Origin: Thermobispora bispora DSM 43833
GTDB lineage: Bacteria; Actinomycetota; Actinomycetes; Streptosporangiales; Streptosporangiaceae
Assembly: GCF_000092645.1 (NCBI RefSeq)
Contig: NC_014165.1
Span: 3,534,001-3,598,000, forward strand
DNA: 64,000 nucleotides
Direction: 5' to 3'
The position numbers and the translations under genes were made by a program. The notes beneath the pieces are model-generated. The model was given only the letters and a program-made list of their open reading frames with translations. It did not search any database and was not told where the DNA came from. This document shows positions 1 to 9,149 of the stretch, piece by piece. Within the stretch, counting starts at the first letter, position 1, and each line of letters opens with the position of its first letter.

Positions 1-1
1 C

Positions 2-1126
2 GTGATCGCCCTGCGCGGCAGGCTGCCCCCGCGGGTGCACGGCTTCGTGGTCGAGGTGCTCCCCCGCCGCAGGGTGTTCCTGCCGATCACCCGGATCACC
101 AGCATCGAGGCGGGCGCGGTGATCTTCACCGGGAAGCTCAACGTCCGCCGCTTCGAGCGCCGGGCGATGGAGACCCTCGCGATCGGCGAGCTGCTCGACC
201 GCCACGTCGAGTACCGGGGCGAGCGGGTGATCGTCCAGGACCTCGCCATGGAGGAGCAGCACCCCTCCGAGTGGCTGATCACCAAGGTGGCGATCCGGCG
301 CGGCACCCGCCGCCGGGGTGAGACGCTCATCGTCAACTGGGACGAGGTGAGCGGCTTCGAGAGCGTCCCGGAGGATCAGGGCGCCGCCTACCTGCTCGCC
401 GCCTTCGAGGAGATGCCCCCGGCCGACCTGGCGAACATGCTCCACGACCTGCCGGGCAAGCGGATGGCCGAGATCGCGGCCGCGCTCAGCGACGACCGGC
501 TCGCCGACGTGCTCGAGGAGCTCCCCGAACGGGACCAGGTGCTCGTGCTGAGCCGGCTGCGCGAGGACCGGGCGGCGAACGTGCTCGAGCAGATGGGCCC
601 GGACGACGCGGCCGACCTGCTCCAGGAGCTCCCGCCCGACCAGGCCGAGCTGCTGCTGAAGCTGATGGTCCCCGAGGAGGCGGAGCCCGTTCGGCGGCTG
701 CTCACCTACAGCGGGAACACCGCGGGCGGCATGATGACCACCGAGCCGGTGATCCTCCCGCCGACCGCGACGGTCGCCGAGGCCCTCGCCCACATCCGGA
801 TCGAGGAGCAGACCCCCGCGATCGCCGCCCAGGTGTTCGTGACCCGCCCGCCCACCGAGACACCGACCGGGAAGTTCCTCGGCACGGCCCACTTCCAGCG
901 GCTGCTCCGGGAACCCCCGTCCACCCTGCTCGGCAAGGTGCTCGACGTCAGCGTCGACCCGATCGGGCCCGACCTCACGGTCCTGGAGGTGGCGCGCTAC
1001 CTCGCCACCTACAACCTGGTCGCGGTCCCCGTCGTGGACGACCTGGGCCGCCTGATCGGCGCGGTTACCGTGGACGACGTACTCGACCACATGTTGCCGA
1101 AGGATTGGCGGGAGAGAAATGACTGA
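2..1126 (+). CDS. MgtE N-terminal / CBS domain protein (5' end probably outside window)
   Basis: The protein has an N-terminal beta-rich segment (about residues 1-125, PRC-barrel-like), then a helical MgtE intracellular N-domain (about 130-235, with repeats such as LADVLEELPERD and AADLLQELPPDQ), then a CBS pair (about 240-370, ending GRLIGAVTVDDVLDHML). It lacks the transmembrane MgtE channel, so it is more likely a cytosolic regulator or magnesium-sensing relative than a transporter. The first in-frame GTG is at base 2 and the frame is open to the window edge, so the true start may lie upstream. Its stop overlaps the next gene by 8 bp, which suggests co-transcription with the DUF1003 membrane protein. 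Confidence 0.8.
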   Translation: MIALRGRLPPRVHGFVVEVLPRRRVFLPITRITSIEAGAVIFTGKLNVRRFERRAMETLAIGELLDRHVEYRGERVIVQDLAMEEQHPSEWLITKVAIRRGTRRRGETLIVNWDEVSGFESVPEDQGAAYLLAAFEEMPPADLANMLHDLPGKRMAEIAAALSDDRLADVLEELPERDQVLVLSRLREDRAANVLEQMGPDDAADLLQELPPDQAELLLKLMVPEEAEPVRRLLTYSGNTAGGMMTTEPVILPPTATVAEALAHIRIEEQTPAIAAQVFVTRPPTETPTGKFLGTAHFQRLLREPPSTLLGKVLDVSVDPIGPDLTVLEVARYLATYNLVAVPVVDDLGRLIGAVTVDDVLDHMLPKDWRERND

Positions 1127-1589
1127 TCGGCTCGATCAGCCACGCGAGCTGGCCCCGGTCCGCCTGCGCATCCACTACGACCCCGAGGCCTTCGGGCAGC
1201 TCTCCGAACGGATCGCCCGGTTCCTCGGCACCGCGCGGTTCATCGTTTACATGACCGTGTTCATCGCCATATGGCTGGTGTGGAACACCGTCTTCCCCGC
1301 CAGGTTCGACCCGTACCCCTTCATCTTCCTCACTCTGATGCTCTCCCTCCAGGCCTCGTACTCCGCGCCGCTCATCCTGCTCGCGCAGAACCGGCAGGCC
1401 GACCGCGACCGCGTCCAGTACGAGCAGGACCGGATCGCGGCCGCGCGGACCCAGGCCGAGATCGATTACCTCACCCGGGAGATCGCCGACCTGCGCCTCG
1501 CCATCCGCGAGATGGCGACCCGGGACTACATCCGCGCCGAGTTCCAGCGGCTCCGGGAGGAGTTGAACGAGCGGGGTTCGGGATCCTGA
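1119..1589 (+). CDS. DUF1003 membrane protein
   Basis: This 156-residue protein carries two hydrophobic segments (about residues 43-63 and 68-90) followed by a charged helical C-terminus with coiled-coil character (about 95-150). This is the layout of the DUF1003 family. The ATG lies in a GAGAGAAATG context and overlaps the end of the MgtE-N/CBS gene by 8 bp. The linkage fits a role at the membrane together with that protein, possibly in ion homeostasis, but the family has no established biochemical function. Family assignment is by pattern recognition. Confidence 0.8.
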   Translation: MTDRLDQPRELAPVRLRIHYDPEAFGQLSERIARFLGTARFIVYMTVFIAIWLVWNTVFPARFDPYPFIFLTLMLSLQASYSAPLILLAQNRQADRDRVQYEQDRIAAARTQAEIDYLTREIADLRLAIREMATRDYIRAEFQRLREELNERGSGS

Positions 1590-1636
1590 CCGCCCCGGGT
1601 GTCTCCGCACGCCCGCCGAGTCCATAGCATGGAGGC

Positions 1637-2773
1637 ATGGCACCATCCCTTGAACAGATCAAGGCCGCGCTGGCCACGGTTCAGGATCCGGAAATTCGCC
1701 GGCCGATCACCGACCTCGGCATGGTCAAGAGCGTCGATGTCGCGCCGGACGGGGTGGTGCGCGTAGGCGTCTACCTCACGGTCGCCGGATGCCCGCTCCG
1801 CGACCGGATCACCCGGGACGTGACGGCCGCGGTCTCCAAGGTCGAGGGCGTGACCAAGGTCCACGTCGACCTCGACGTGATGAGCGAGGAGCAGCGCAAG
1901 GAGCTGCAGGCCAAACTCCGCGGCTCGCGCGGACCGGAGAAGGAGATCCCGTTCGCCAAGCCGAACTCGACCACCCGCGTGCTGGCGGTGGCGAGCGGGA
2001 AGGGCGGCGTCGGCAAGTCGTCGATCACCGTCAACCTCGCCGCCGCGATGGCCGCCTCCGGGCTGAAGGTCGGGCTCATCGACGCCGACATCTACGGCCA
2101 CTCGGTGCCGCGGATGCTGGGCGTCACCGACCGCCCCACCAAGGTCGAGGACATGATCATGCCGCCGGTGGCGCATGACATCAAGGTGATCTCGGTGGGG
2201 ATGTTCAAGGCGGGCAACAGCCCGGTGATCTGGCGGGGCCCGATGCTCGACCGGGCGCTCTACCAGTTCCTCACCGACGTCTACTGGGGCGATCTCGACG
2301 TCCTGCTGCTCGACCTGCCGCCGGGGACCGGCGACATCGCGATCTCGGTGGCGCAGCGGATCCCGACCGCCGAGATCCTCGTCGTCACGACCCCGCAGCT
2401 CGCCGCGGCCGAGGTGGCGGAGCGCGCCGGTTCGATCGCCGCGCAGACCCACCAGCACATCGTCGGCGTGATCGAGAACATGGCGTGGCTGCCCTGCCCG
2501 CACTGCGACGAGCGGATCGCGGTCTTCGGCGAGGGCGGCGGCCAGGCCGTGGCGGACGCGCTCGGCCGCACCCTCGGGTACGAGGTGCCGCTGCTCGGCC
2601 AGGTGCCGATCGACATGCGGCTCCGCGCGGGCGGCGACGAGGGCAAGCCGGTGGTGCTCTCCGACCCCGACGCCCCGGTCTCCGCGGAGCTGCGCCGGAT
2701 CGCCGCCGGGCTCGGCAAGCGGCGGACCGGCCTCAAGGGCCTGCGGCTCGACGTGAGCCCGGTGCGGCGCTGA
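1637..2773 (+). CDS. mrp: Mrp/NBP35-family P-loop ATPase, iron-sulfur carrier type
   Basis: The 378-residue protein has an N-terminal MIP18/DUF59 domain (about residues 5-85) and a MinD-like ATPase domain with the deviant P-loop GKGGVGKSS near residue 120, the switch sequence LDLPPGTGD, and a CPHC pair near residue 286. Mrp/ApbC proteins bind and transfer Fe-S clusters to apoproteins, and the CxxC pair is the usual cluster ligand at a dimer interface. The ATG follows GGAGGC. The gene follows DUF1003 by 47 bp and converges on tatB across a 546-bp repeat-bearing gap. Confidence 0.93.
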   Translation: MAPSLEQIKAALATVQDPEIRRPITDLGMVKSVDVAPDGVVRVGVYLTVAGCPLRDRITRDVTAAVSKVEGVTKVHVDLDVMSEEQRKELQAKLRGSRGPEKEIPFAKPNSTTRVLAVASGKGGVGKSSITVNLAAAMAASGLKVGLIDADIYGHSVPRMLGVTDRPTKVEDMIMPPVAHDIKVISVGMFKAGNSPVIWRGPMLDRALYQFLTDVYWGDLDVLLLDLPPGTGDIAISVAQRIPTAEILVVTTPQLAAAEVAERAGSIAAQTHQHIVGVIENMAWLPCPHCDERIAVFGEGGGQAVADALGRTLGYEVPLLGQVPIDMRLRAGGDEGKPVVLSDPDAPVSAELRRIAAGLGKRRTGLKGLRLDVSPVRR

Positions 2774-2932
2774 GCGGCCAGGGCCAGGTCGCCGCACGGC
2801 CGCACGGAGCGCGATCCCGGCCGGCTCGCCACGGTCACACCACGGCATTCCCGGCCGGGCCGGTACGGGCGTCCGGTGTTCCGGCCCGCGCGTGCCGCGC
2901 CTGATCGCCTCACGGTCGTATAGCGCGACCCG

Positions 2933-3290
2933 ATCACGCCGGCCTCAGGGGCTATGCATGGCCGGACCGCGTCGGCTACATGGATCGTCGGACCGCCGGC
3001 CCTCGTGGTGGTACGGAACGTCCCGGCACGGTCGCACGGAGCCACCCCATCACGTCGGTCTCAGGGGCGCATGGATCGCCGGGATCGTCCGGCCTTAAGG
3101 CCACATGGTCGCCGGGACCGCGTCCGGTCTCAGAGTCGTACGGAACGTCTCGGTGGCCTCGCGGTCGACCGAGCCACTCGATCACGCCGGCCTAAGGGGC
3201 ATATGTTTGGCCGGACCACGTCGGCTCACATGGACGCCGGGACCGCGCCCGGGCCCCTCAGGGCCTACGGAACGTCCCGGTGGGCTCGCC
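2933..3290. repeat. Three imperfect ~127-bp intergenic repeats
   Basis: The space between the convergent mrp and tatB genes (2774-3319) has no convincing gene. The motif TACGGAACGTC followed by YCGG occurs at 3012, 3139 and 3266, exactly 127 bp apart. A second motif, ATCACGYCGGYCT, occurs at 2933, 3049 and 3181. Between them lie variable stretches with several CATGG and CCGGGACCG words. The copies are diverged. No open frame with a recognisable product spans them. Confidence 0.7.
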
Positions 3291-3319
3291 CGAAGGCTCG
3301 TCCGGAAGAGCGCGCCCGG

Positions 3320-3682
3320 TCAGGTCGCCTCGGGGTCGTACGGCGGGATCTCGCCCACCCCCAGCTCGGGCTTCGCGGGCTGCGGATTCGGCACGGCGGT
3401 CGCGGTGGCCGCGGTGGCCGGGGTGGCGTTCCAGTCCCGTTCCAGGTCGTCGAGCAGGTGCTTGCGGACGAAGTTCCGCGGATGCAGGTCCGCCGGGTCG
3501 AAGTCGGCGAACTCCGGCCCGAGGTTCGAGCGCAGATCGGCCTTGGCGTTGTTCGCCAACCGCCGCAGCTCCCGGAGCGCGCGGGCGGCCTGCTGTGCCG
3601 CCTGGGGGAGCTTCTCCGGTCCGAACACCAGCAAGGCGATCACCACGAGCATCAGGATCTCGGGCCAGCCCAGTCCGAACAC
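3320..3682 (-). CDS. tatB: Sec-independent protein translocase TatB
   Basis: The protein starts MFGLGWPEILMLVVIALLVF, a single N-terminal membrane helix, followed by the FGPEKLP hinge and an amphipathic helix rich in Arg, Lys and Ala (about residues 22-50). The tail, about 70 residues, is Pro/Ala-rich. This is the TatB plan: TatB binds twin-arginine precursors together with TatC. I start it at the GTG ending at 3682, because GGAGGAG lies 7 bases upstream and the TTG at 3703 would place extra residues before the conserved MFGLG. It follows sigE and the anti-sigma gene in the same direction, as in other actinobacteria. Confidence 0.9.
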   Translation of the reverse strand: MFGLGWPEILMLVVIALLVFGPEKLPQAAQQAARALRELRRLANNAKADLRSNLGPEFADFDPADLHPRNFVRKHLLDDLERDWNATPATAATATAVPNPQPAKPELGVGEIPPYDPEAT

Positions 3683-3819
3683 GGTGAACTCCTCCTGCGG
3701 CAACGTCTGGCTTCAGACTAACGCCACCCGCCGGGGCTCCGGACGCCGCCGGAGCGCCTCCGGGCGGCGGCCCGCCGGAACGGGGGCGCTCGCCGGTGAC
3801 ACCGCCCACCCGGGCCGGT

Positions 3820-4398
3820 TCAGCGGGACTGGGTGGGCGTGGCGCTGGGCGACGGGCTGGGCGACGGAAGGACCGCGGGAGTGGTCTGCACCCGCTGGAA
3901 CGGGGACTGGTGCACCGGCGGGACGAACATCTCGCCCGGGGCCGGAGCCGGGTGGGAGCCCGCGCCGTTCACCAGGAACAGCGCGCCGAGCGCCATGGCC
4001 GCCGAGGCCATGCCCACCGCGACGTACGCGGCACGCCGATGCCGCGCCGGCCGGCCCGGGCCGTAGCCACCGGCGCCGCGCGCCGGGCGGTTGTCGAGCG
4101 GCCCCGGTCCGTGCATTCCAGGAAGCCCGGTGGTGCCGAAGACCGGGCGTCCGGGAAAGGGCCGCACTCTGGGCGGCAGTGGATCACCCGGCTCGGCCAT
4201 CCGCAGCAGTGACATCGTGAGGTCCGCCGGCATGGCCGGCGGTTCGAGGGAACGGAGCCGGTTCTTCAGCATCCGCATCGACTCGACCTCGGCACGGCAT
4301 TCCGCGCAGAAGGTGAGGTGCGCCAGCGCCCGTTCCCGCTCCGCATGGCTCAGCTCTCCGTCGATGAGCGCGGAGACGCGTTCGCCGAGATGACTCAT
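3820..4398 (-). CDS. Zinc-binding anti-sigma factor paired with SigE
   Basis: The N-terminus has the zinc-finger anti-sigma signature [12 protein letters not shown] (H-x3-C-x2-C) at about residues 26-37, preceded by the helix [19 protein letters not shown]. One membrane helix follows at about residues 127-145 ([19 protein letters not shown]) and a Pro/Ser/Thr-rich extracytoplasmic tail ends the protein. Such proteins hold a cognate ECF sigma factor inactive until stress. The start overlaps the sigE stop by 4 bp (ATGA), which indicates translational coupling and supports SigE as the partner. Equivalent genes are called rseA or cseE in relatives. Confidence 0.9.
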   Translation of the reverse strand: MSHLGERVSALIDGELSHAERERALAHLTFCAECRAEVESMRMLKNRLRSLEPPAMPADLTMSLLRMAEPGDPLPPRVRPFPGRPVFGTTGLPGMHGPGPLDNRPARGAGGYGPGRPARHRRAAYVAVGMASAAMALGALFLVNGAGSHPAPAPGEMFVPPVHQSPFQRVQTTPAVLPSPSPSPSATPTQSR

Positions 4399-5030
4399 CG
4401 TCCCTCCCTGCTGACCGTAGGGGGGGTCTGGTCGCCTTTTCGGTTCTCGGACGGCGCCCGGTGCTCGAGAGCCTCCCGAAGCTGGGCGCGGCCGCGGTGG
4501 ATCCGGCTGCGCACGGTGCCGAGCTTCACGCCGAGCGTCGCGGCGATCTCCTCGTAGGAGAGCCCTTCGATGTCACAGAGCACCACGGCCGCCCGGAACT
4601 CGGGTGCCAGGGCATCGAGCGCCGCCTGGATATCTGGTTCGAACTGTGCGTCATGGTATGCCTGCGCCGGGGATGGTTCGCGGCCGTGCAGGCGCTCGGC
4701 CGCCTCGTCGGCCAGCCCTTCGAACCGGATGCGCTGCTTGCGCCGGGCCATGTCGAGGAACAGGTTGGTCGTGATCCGGTGCAACCAGCCCTCGAACGTG
4801 CCCGGGGTGTAGTTCGACAGCGAACGGAACACCCGGACGAAGACCTCCTGGGTGAGGTCCTCGGCGTCGTGCACGTTCCCGGTCAGACGGTAGGCGAGCC
4901 GGTACACCCGGGCGGAATGCGTACGCACGATCTCTTCCCAGGTCGGGGGGGTCCAACCTGGCAAGGCCGCCGCCTCAGCCTGGTGGTCGTCCACCGGCAT
5001 TCCTCTCTGCACGGTCGTCGCTACCGCCAT
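4395..5030 (-). CDS. sigE: ECF RNA polymerase sigma factor SigE
   Basis: This 211-residue ECF sigma factor has region 2 (about residues 38-105, with [20 protein letters not shown] and [15 protein letters not shown]) and region 4 (about 140-195, with [20 protein letters not shown] as the helix-turn-helix). SigE directs envelope and oxidative stress transcription in actinobacteria. The order sigE, anti-sigma, (htrA), tatB, with a methyltransferase divergent from sigE, is conserved in mycobacteria and relatives and supports this assignment. The htrA protease gene usually found before tatB is absent here. Confidence 0.92.
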   Translation of the reverse strand: MAVATTVQRGMPVDDHQAEAAALPGWTPPTWEEIVRTHSARVYRLAYRLTGNVHDAEDLTQEVFVRVFRSLSNYTPGTFEGWLHRITTNLFLDMARRKQRIRFEGLADEAAERLHGREPSPAQAYHDAQFEPDIQAALDALAPEFRAAVVLCDIEGLSYEEIAATLGVKLGTVRSRIHRGRAQLREALEHRAPSENRKGDQTPPTVSREGR

Positions 5031-5186
5031 AGTGCCTGGTTCCGTCCCCTCCTGCGCGCCCCGGCCCGATAGTGACCCGATCGAAACCGTTCATTGCGTG
5101 CAACGCTTCCCGTGGGCCCTCTGGTTCCCGATCCGTCCGGTCTCCCCTAGGCTGCACGGCAGATGAGGCAGGGGAGGGAGAGGCCG

Positions 5187-5816
5187 ATGGTGACACCGGC
5201 CAGCCTGGAATTCGCGGAAAGGTTCGTCCCGGAGGACGAGATCCTGCTGTCCGCCCGGCAGCGCGCCAACGAGGTCGGGGCGTACCCGGTCATGCCGGGG
5301 TGCGGGGCGGCGCTCTGCTTCCTCGCGACCGTGCTGGACGCCCGCGCGGTGGTGGAGATCGGCACCGGTTGCGGCGTCTCGGGCCTGTGGCTGCTCCGGG
5401 GCATGCGCCCGGACGGCACGCTCACCAGCGTGGACGTGGAACCCGAACTCCAGCGCATGGCGCGGCAGACGTTCGCGCAGGCCGGGTTCACCGGCAGCCG
5501 GGTCCGCCTGATCGGCGGGCGCGCGCTCGACGTGCTGCCCCGGCTCGCCGACGGCGGGTACGACATGGTCTTCTGCGACGCCGCGAGGTCCGAGTACCTC
5601 GCCTACCTGGGCGAGTCGCTGCGGCTGCTCCGGCGGGGCGGGGTGGTCGCCTTCAACGGCCCCTTCTACCACGACCAGGACCTCGAGCCGATCCGCCGCG
5701 ACCCCGACACCCTGGTCATGCGGGAGCTCACCAAGCACATCCGGAACGAGGAGCGGCTCCGGCCGCTGCTGCTGCCGCTCGGGGAAGGGCTGCTCGCCGC
5801 GGTCAAGGTGGCCTGA
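5187..5816 (+). CDS. SAM-dependent O-methyltransferase (Rv1220c-like)
   Basis: The protein shows the Rossmann SAM-binding motif VVEIGTGCGVSGLWLLRGM, the acidic residue in LTSVDVEPE, and YDMVFCDAARSEY, which is typical of class I O-methyltransferases of the COMT/caffeoyl-CoA type. I prefer the ATG at 5187 because AGGGAGAGG lies just upstream; the ATG at 5163 would add eight residues. It is transcribed divergently from sigE, the same arrangement as Rv1220c and sigE in Mycobacterium. Substrate unknown. Confidence 0.85.
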   Translation: MVTPASLEFAERFVPEDEILLSARQRANEVGAYPVMPGCGAALCFLATVLDARAVVEIGTGCGVSGLWLLRGMRPDGTLTSVDVEPELQRMARQTFAQAGFTGSRVRLIGGRALDVLPRLADGGYDMVFCDAARSEYLAYLGESLRLLRRGGVVAFNGPFYHDQDLEPIRRDPDTLVMRELTKHIRNEERLRPLLLPLGEGLLAAVKVA

Positions 5817-5851
5817 GCGTCCGGGACTGGGCACCGTCCCCCGCCCCCGGC

Positions 5852-7291
5852 TCACCTGGACGCGGGCGCGGCCGGCCCCGTGCCCCATGCGGCGAGGTAG
5901 CGCAGGAGCAGCCGCACCCCGAAGCCGGTGCCGCCCTTGGTGATCTCGGCCTCGTCCGCCGCCGACCGGGCCGGTCCGGCGATGTCGAGGTGGGCCCAGG
6001 GCCGCCCACCGGTGAACTCGCGCAGGAACAGCGCGGCGGTGATCGAACCGGCCGAGCCCGTCTCGTCGCGGTCGACGTTGGCGAGGTCGGCGATGTCGGA
6101 GTCGAGCATCCCCCGGTAGTCCTCGACCAGCGGCATCCGCCAGAGCCGCTCCCCGCTCTCCTCCGCGGCGTGGAGCAGCCCGCGGGCGACCGCGTCGTCG
6201 GTGGCGTAGAGCGCGGCGTGGGTCTGCCCGAGCGCCACCCGGGCCGCGCCGGTGAGCGTGGCGATGTCGATCATCACGTCGGGGTCGAGCTCCCGGTGCG
6301 CGTACGCCAGCGCGTCGGCGAGCACGAGCCGCCCCTCGGCGTCCGTGTTGAGCACCTCGACCGTGCGCCCGCCGTACTGGGTGATGACGTCGCCGGGGCG
6401 CTGCGCCGAGCCGGAGAAGGCGTTCTCCGCGCAGGCGACGAGCCCGGTGACCTTGACCGGCGCCTCCAACGCCGGCAGGGCGCTCAGCACCCCGAGCACG
6501 GCCCCGCCGCCCGCCATGTCGGTCTTCATCAGCTTCATGTTGTCGGTGGGCTTGAGCGAGAGCCCGCCGCTGTCGAAGGTGATGCCCTTTCCGGCGAGCA
6601 CGACGTGGCCGCGCGCCCCGGGCGGCGCGTAGCTCAGCTCGATCAGGCAGGGCGGGTGGACCGACCCCTGCGCCACCGCCCGGATCCCGCCGAACGGGGC
6701 GAGCTCGTCCCCCTCCCACACGCGTACGGCGAGGCCGGCGTCGGCGGCGATCTCCCTGGCCTGTTCGGCGAGCCAGGCCGGCGTCTTCACCGACGACGGG
6801 GTGTTGATCAGATCCCGGGCGAGGCCGGTGGCCCGGGCGATCACCTCGCCCCGGCGCACCGCCCGCTCGTCCGCGCCGACCAGCTCGATCCGGCGCACCG
6901 GGGCGGTACGGCTCGCGCCGATGGTGAACGTGTACCCGGCGAGCAGGGCGCCCTCGGCGAGCGCCGCGCCGTCGTCATGGTCCGGCAGGGTGATCTGGAG
7001 CCGCTCGCGGTCCTTCGCCTTCCGCGCCAGGGCGGCCCCCGCCTTGCGCAGCTCGGCGGCCGAGCCCGCGCCGATCCCGTAGAGCAGGACCCGGCCCACG
7101 CCGTCGCCGCGGGGGACGGGCACCTCGACCACCTCACCGGCCTCGCCCTTGGCCTGGTAGTGGTCGAGCAGCGCGGTCACCGGCACCGGTAAGTCGATCT
7201 TCGGGGGCGAGTCCGGCCCGAACGGCACGGCGACCAGCTCCGCGTCACCGCCGGGACCGTGGACGACGGCCAGTGTGGTGGCGATGGGCAC
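5852..7291 (-). CDS. pepA: Leucyl aminopeptidase (M17)
   Basis: A 479-residue M17 cytosolic aminopeptidase that removes N-terminal residues from peptides. The C-terminal catalytic domain holds the metal-ligand stretches KGITFDSGGLSLKP, MKTDMAGGGAVLG and NTDAEGRLVLADAL (about residues 240-325). The N-terminal 160 residues form the non-catalytic domain. I start at the GTG ending at 7291 because GGGAGG sits 5 bases upstream; ten further in-frame residues upstream look non-conserved. It converges on the methyltransferase with only 35 bp between the stops. Confidence 0.93.
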   Translation of the reverse strand: MPIATTLAVVHGPGGDAELVAVPFGPDSPPKIDLPVPVTALLDHYQAKGEAGEVVEVPVPRGDGVGRVLLYGIGAGSAAELRKAGAALARKAKDRERLQITLPDHDDGAALAEGALLAGYTFTIGASRTAPVRRIELVGADERAVRRGEVIARATGLARDLINTPSSVKTPAWLAEQAREIAADAGLAVRVWEGDELAPFGGIRAVAQGSVHPPCLIELSYAPPGARGHVVLAGKGITFDSGGLSLKPTDNMKLMKTDMAGGGAVLGVLSALPALEAPVKVTGLVACAENAFSGSAQRPGDVITQYGGRTVEVLNTDAEGRLVLADALAYAHRELDPDVMIDIATLTGAARVALGQTHAALYATDDAVARGLLHAAEESGERLWRMPLVEDYRGMLDSDIADLANVDRDETGSAGSITAALFLREFTGGRPWAHLDIAGPARSAADEAEITKGGTGFGVRLLLRYLAAWGTGPAAPASR

Positions 7292-7375
7292 GAAGACCTC
7301 CCAAGAAAACGGCCCCGGCACGGAGGGGCATCCCCGTCGCCAGGGCCCGAAGCATCATCTGGCCGGCCGAAGGGT

Positions 7376-7543
7376 TCAGCCGACCGCGTTCTTCAGCGCG
7401 TCACCGAGAGCGTTGGCCTCTTCCGGCGAAAGCTCCACGACCAGGCGGCCTCCACCCTCAAGGGGGACCCGCATGACGATGCCCCGTCCTTCTTTGGTGA
7501 CCTCCAGCGGACCGTCACCGGTCCGCGGCTTCATCGCCGCCAT
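7376..7543 (-). CDS. DUF3117 protein, 55 residues
   Basis: The ATG at 7543 opens a 55-residue frame starting MAAMKPRTGDGPLEVTKEGR and ending ALGDALKNAVG. This is the conserved small actinobacterial DUF3117 protein, the same family as Rv1211. AAGGGA lies upstream of the start. The family is nearly invariant across actinobacteria; its function is not established. It sits 84 bp upstream of pepA on the same strand. The AT-richer 7544-7690 stretch upstream is the likely promoter region. Confidence 0.93.
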   Translation of the reverse strand: MAAMKPRTGDGPLEVTKEGRGIVMRVPLEGGGRLVVELSPEEANALGDALKNAVG

Positions 7544-7786
7544 GCGTGTATCCCTTCCCGCGTAGTCGGCTGCCCCGAAGGGTAACCGGCGTATTCACGT
7601 TTCTGTGATGTCTTATTATCCCGCCTCCGGACGCAAAAGGGTAACGGACCGGCTGCGTTCAGCCGATCATCGTCCGGAAAATCACCCCTGTCCTAGGTCG
7701 GCGAAGCGGTGGATCGTACCGTTGTCGAGTGGGAGGCGGCTTCGCCGCCGCAGTGTCCGTGACCCCCGCGACCCGAATGGAGCCAC

Positions 7787-8608
7787 ATGACTGCCTCCAC
7801 CGGTCAGACCGCCGGCACGCCGACCCGCCCGCTCGTCCGGTACGAGGTCGGCGAGGCCGTCGCCACCATCACCCTCGACCGCCCCGAGGCGATGAACGCG
7901 CTCACCGACCGGCTCAGGGGTGAGCTGCACGCCGCCCTGCGCCGGGCGGCCGAGGACCGCTCGGTCCGGGCCGTGGTGCTCACCGGGACCGGGCGGGCGT
8001 TCTGCGCCGGCCAGGACCTGCGCGAGCTCAGCGGCGCGGTGGAGCAGGGGCAGGGCATCGGGGACCTGGTGCGCGAGCACTACAACCCCCTGGTGCTCAC
8101 CATCACCGGCATGCCGAAGCCGGTCGTGGCCGCGGTCAACGGGGTGGCCGCCGGCGCCGGCGCGGCGCTCGCCTTCGCCTGCGACTTCCGGGTCGCCGCG
8201 GACACCGCCAGGTTCGTCATGGCGTTCACCGGGATCGGCCTCGCCCCCGACTCCGGCGCCTCGTGGACGCTGCAGCGGCTGGTCGGCCCGGCCCGGGCCA
8301 GGGAGATGCTGCTGCTCGGCGACCCGGTGGACGCGGCCCGGGCGCTGGAGATCGGCCTGGTGACCCGGGTGGTCCCCGCCGATGAGCTGCCGGCCGCGGC
8401 CCGGGAGCTCGCGCTGCGGCTCGCCCAGGGCCCGACCCTCGCCTACGCCGCGACCAAGCGGTTGCTGGACCACGCCGCCGCCAGCACGCTCGAGGCGGCG
8501 CTGGACCGCGAGGCGGAGCTGCAGGAGGGGCTCGTGCGCACGGCCGACCACGCGGCCGCGCGCAAGGCGTTCCTCAACAAGGAAAGGCCGCGCTTCGAAG
8601 GGCGTTGA
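7787..8608 (+). CDS. Enoyl-CoA hydratase/isomerase, PaaG-like
   Basis: A 273-residue crotonase-fold protein. The oxyanion-hole regions are FCAGQDLREL (about residues 66-75) and VNGVAAGAGAALAFACDF (about 118-135). The stretch FTGIGLAPDSGASWTLQRLVG, with Asp in the catalytic loop rather than the hydratase Glu, matches PaaG-type ring-epoxide isomerases of phenylacetate degradation more than short-chain hydratases. No other paa gene is nearby, so the substrate is uncertain. GGAGCC lies 3 bases before the ATG. The 3' end overlaps the convergent tag gene by 35 bp. Confidence 0.85.
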   Translation: MTASTGQTAGTPTRPLVRYEVGEAVATITLDRPEAMNALTDRLRGELHAALRRAAEDRSVRAVVLTGTGRAFCAGQDLRELSGAVEQGQGIGDLVREHYNPLVLTITGMPKPVVAAVNGVAAGAGAALAFACDFRVAADTARFVMAFTGIGLAPDSGASWTLQRLVGPARAREMLLLGDPVDAARALEIGLVTRVVPADELPAAARELALRLAQGPTLAYAATKRLLDHAAASTLEAALDREAELQEGLVRTADHAAARKAFLNKERPRFEGR

Positions 8609-9149
8609 CCTCCTCGCGCACCCAGCACCCGGCGACGTGGTCGTTGACGATGCCGATCGCCTGCATGAGCGCGTAAACGGTGGTCGGGCCGACGAACCGG
8701 AAGCCGTGCCGCTTCAGCTCCTTGGCGAGGGCCCGGGAGGCCGGGGTCTGCGACGGGACGTCGGCGAGGGACGCGGGCGCGCGGGAGACCGGCTCGGCGT
8801 ACTTCCAGACCAGCGCGGACAGGCCGCCGGGGAGCTCGAGGGCGGCGCGGGCGTTGACGATCGCCGCCTCGATCTTGGCGCGGTTCCGGATGATCCCGGG
8901 GTCGGCCAGCAGCCGCTCGACGTCCCGCTCGCCGAAGGCGGCCACCGCGGGGATGGAGAACCCGGCGAAGGCGGCGCGGAAGTTCTCCCGTTTGCGGAGG
9001 ATGGTGAGCCACGACAGGCCGGACTGGAACGCCTCCAGGGTGAGCCGCTCGAACACGCGGTCGTCGCCGTGGACCGGCCGCCCCCACTCCTCGTCGTGGT
9101 AGGCGAGGTAGTCCGGTGCCGAGGTGGCCCAGGCGCAGCGGGTCACCAT
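8574..9149 (-). CDS. tag: DNA-3-methyladenine glycosylase I
   Basis: A 191-residue Tag-family base-excision enzyme that removes 3-methyladenine. It starts MVTRCAWATSAPDYLAYHDE, giving the zinc ligands Cys and His, and has the second pair in NDHVAGCWVREE near residue 175-183. EEWGRPVHGDDRVFERLTLE and the aromatic FVGPTTVYALMQAIG region match the family. Its ATG overlaps the end of the upstream DivIVA-like gene by 7 bp, so the two are probably co-transcribed. The C-terminal end overlaps the convergent enoyl-CoA hydratase gene. Confidence 0.93.
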   Translation of the reverse strand: MVTRCAWATSAPDYLAYHDEEWGRPVHGDDRVFERLTLEAFQSGLSWLTILRKRENFRAAFAGFSIPAVAAFGERDVERLLADPGIIRNRAKIEAAIVNARAALELPGGLSALVWKYAEPVSRAPASLADVPSQTPASRALAKELKRHGFRFVGPTTVYALMQAIGIVNDHVAGCWVREEVNALRSAAFPC

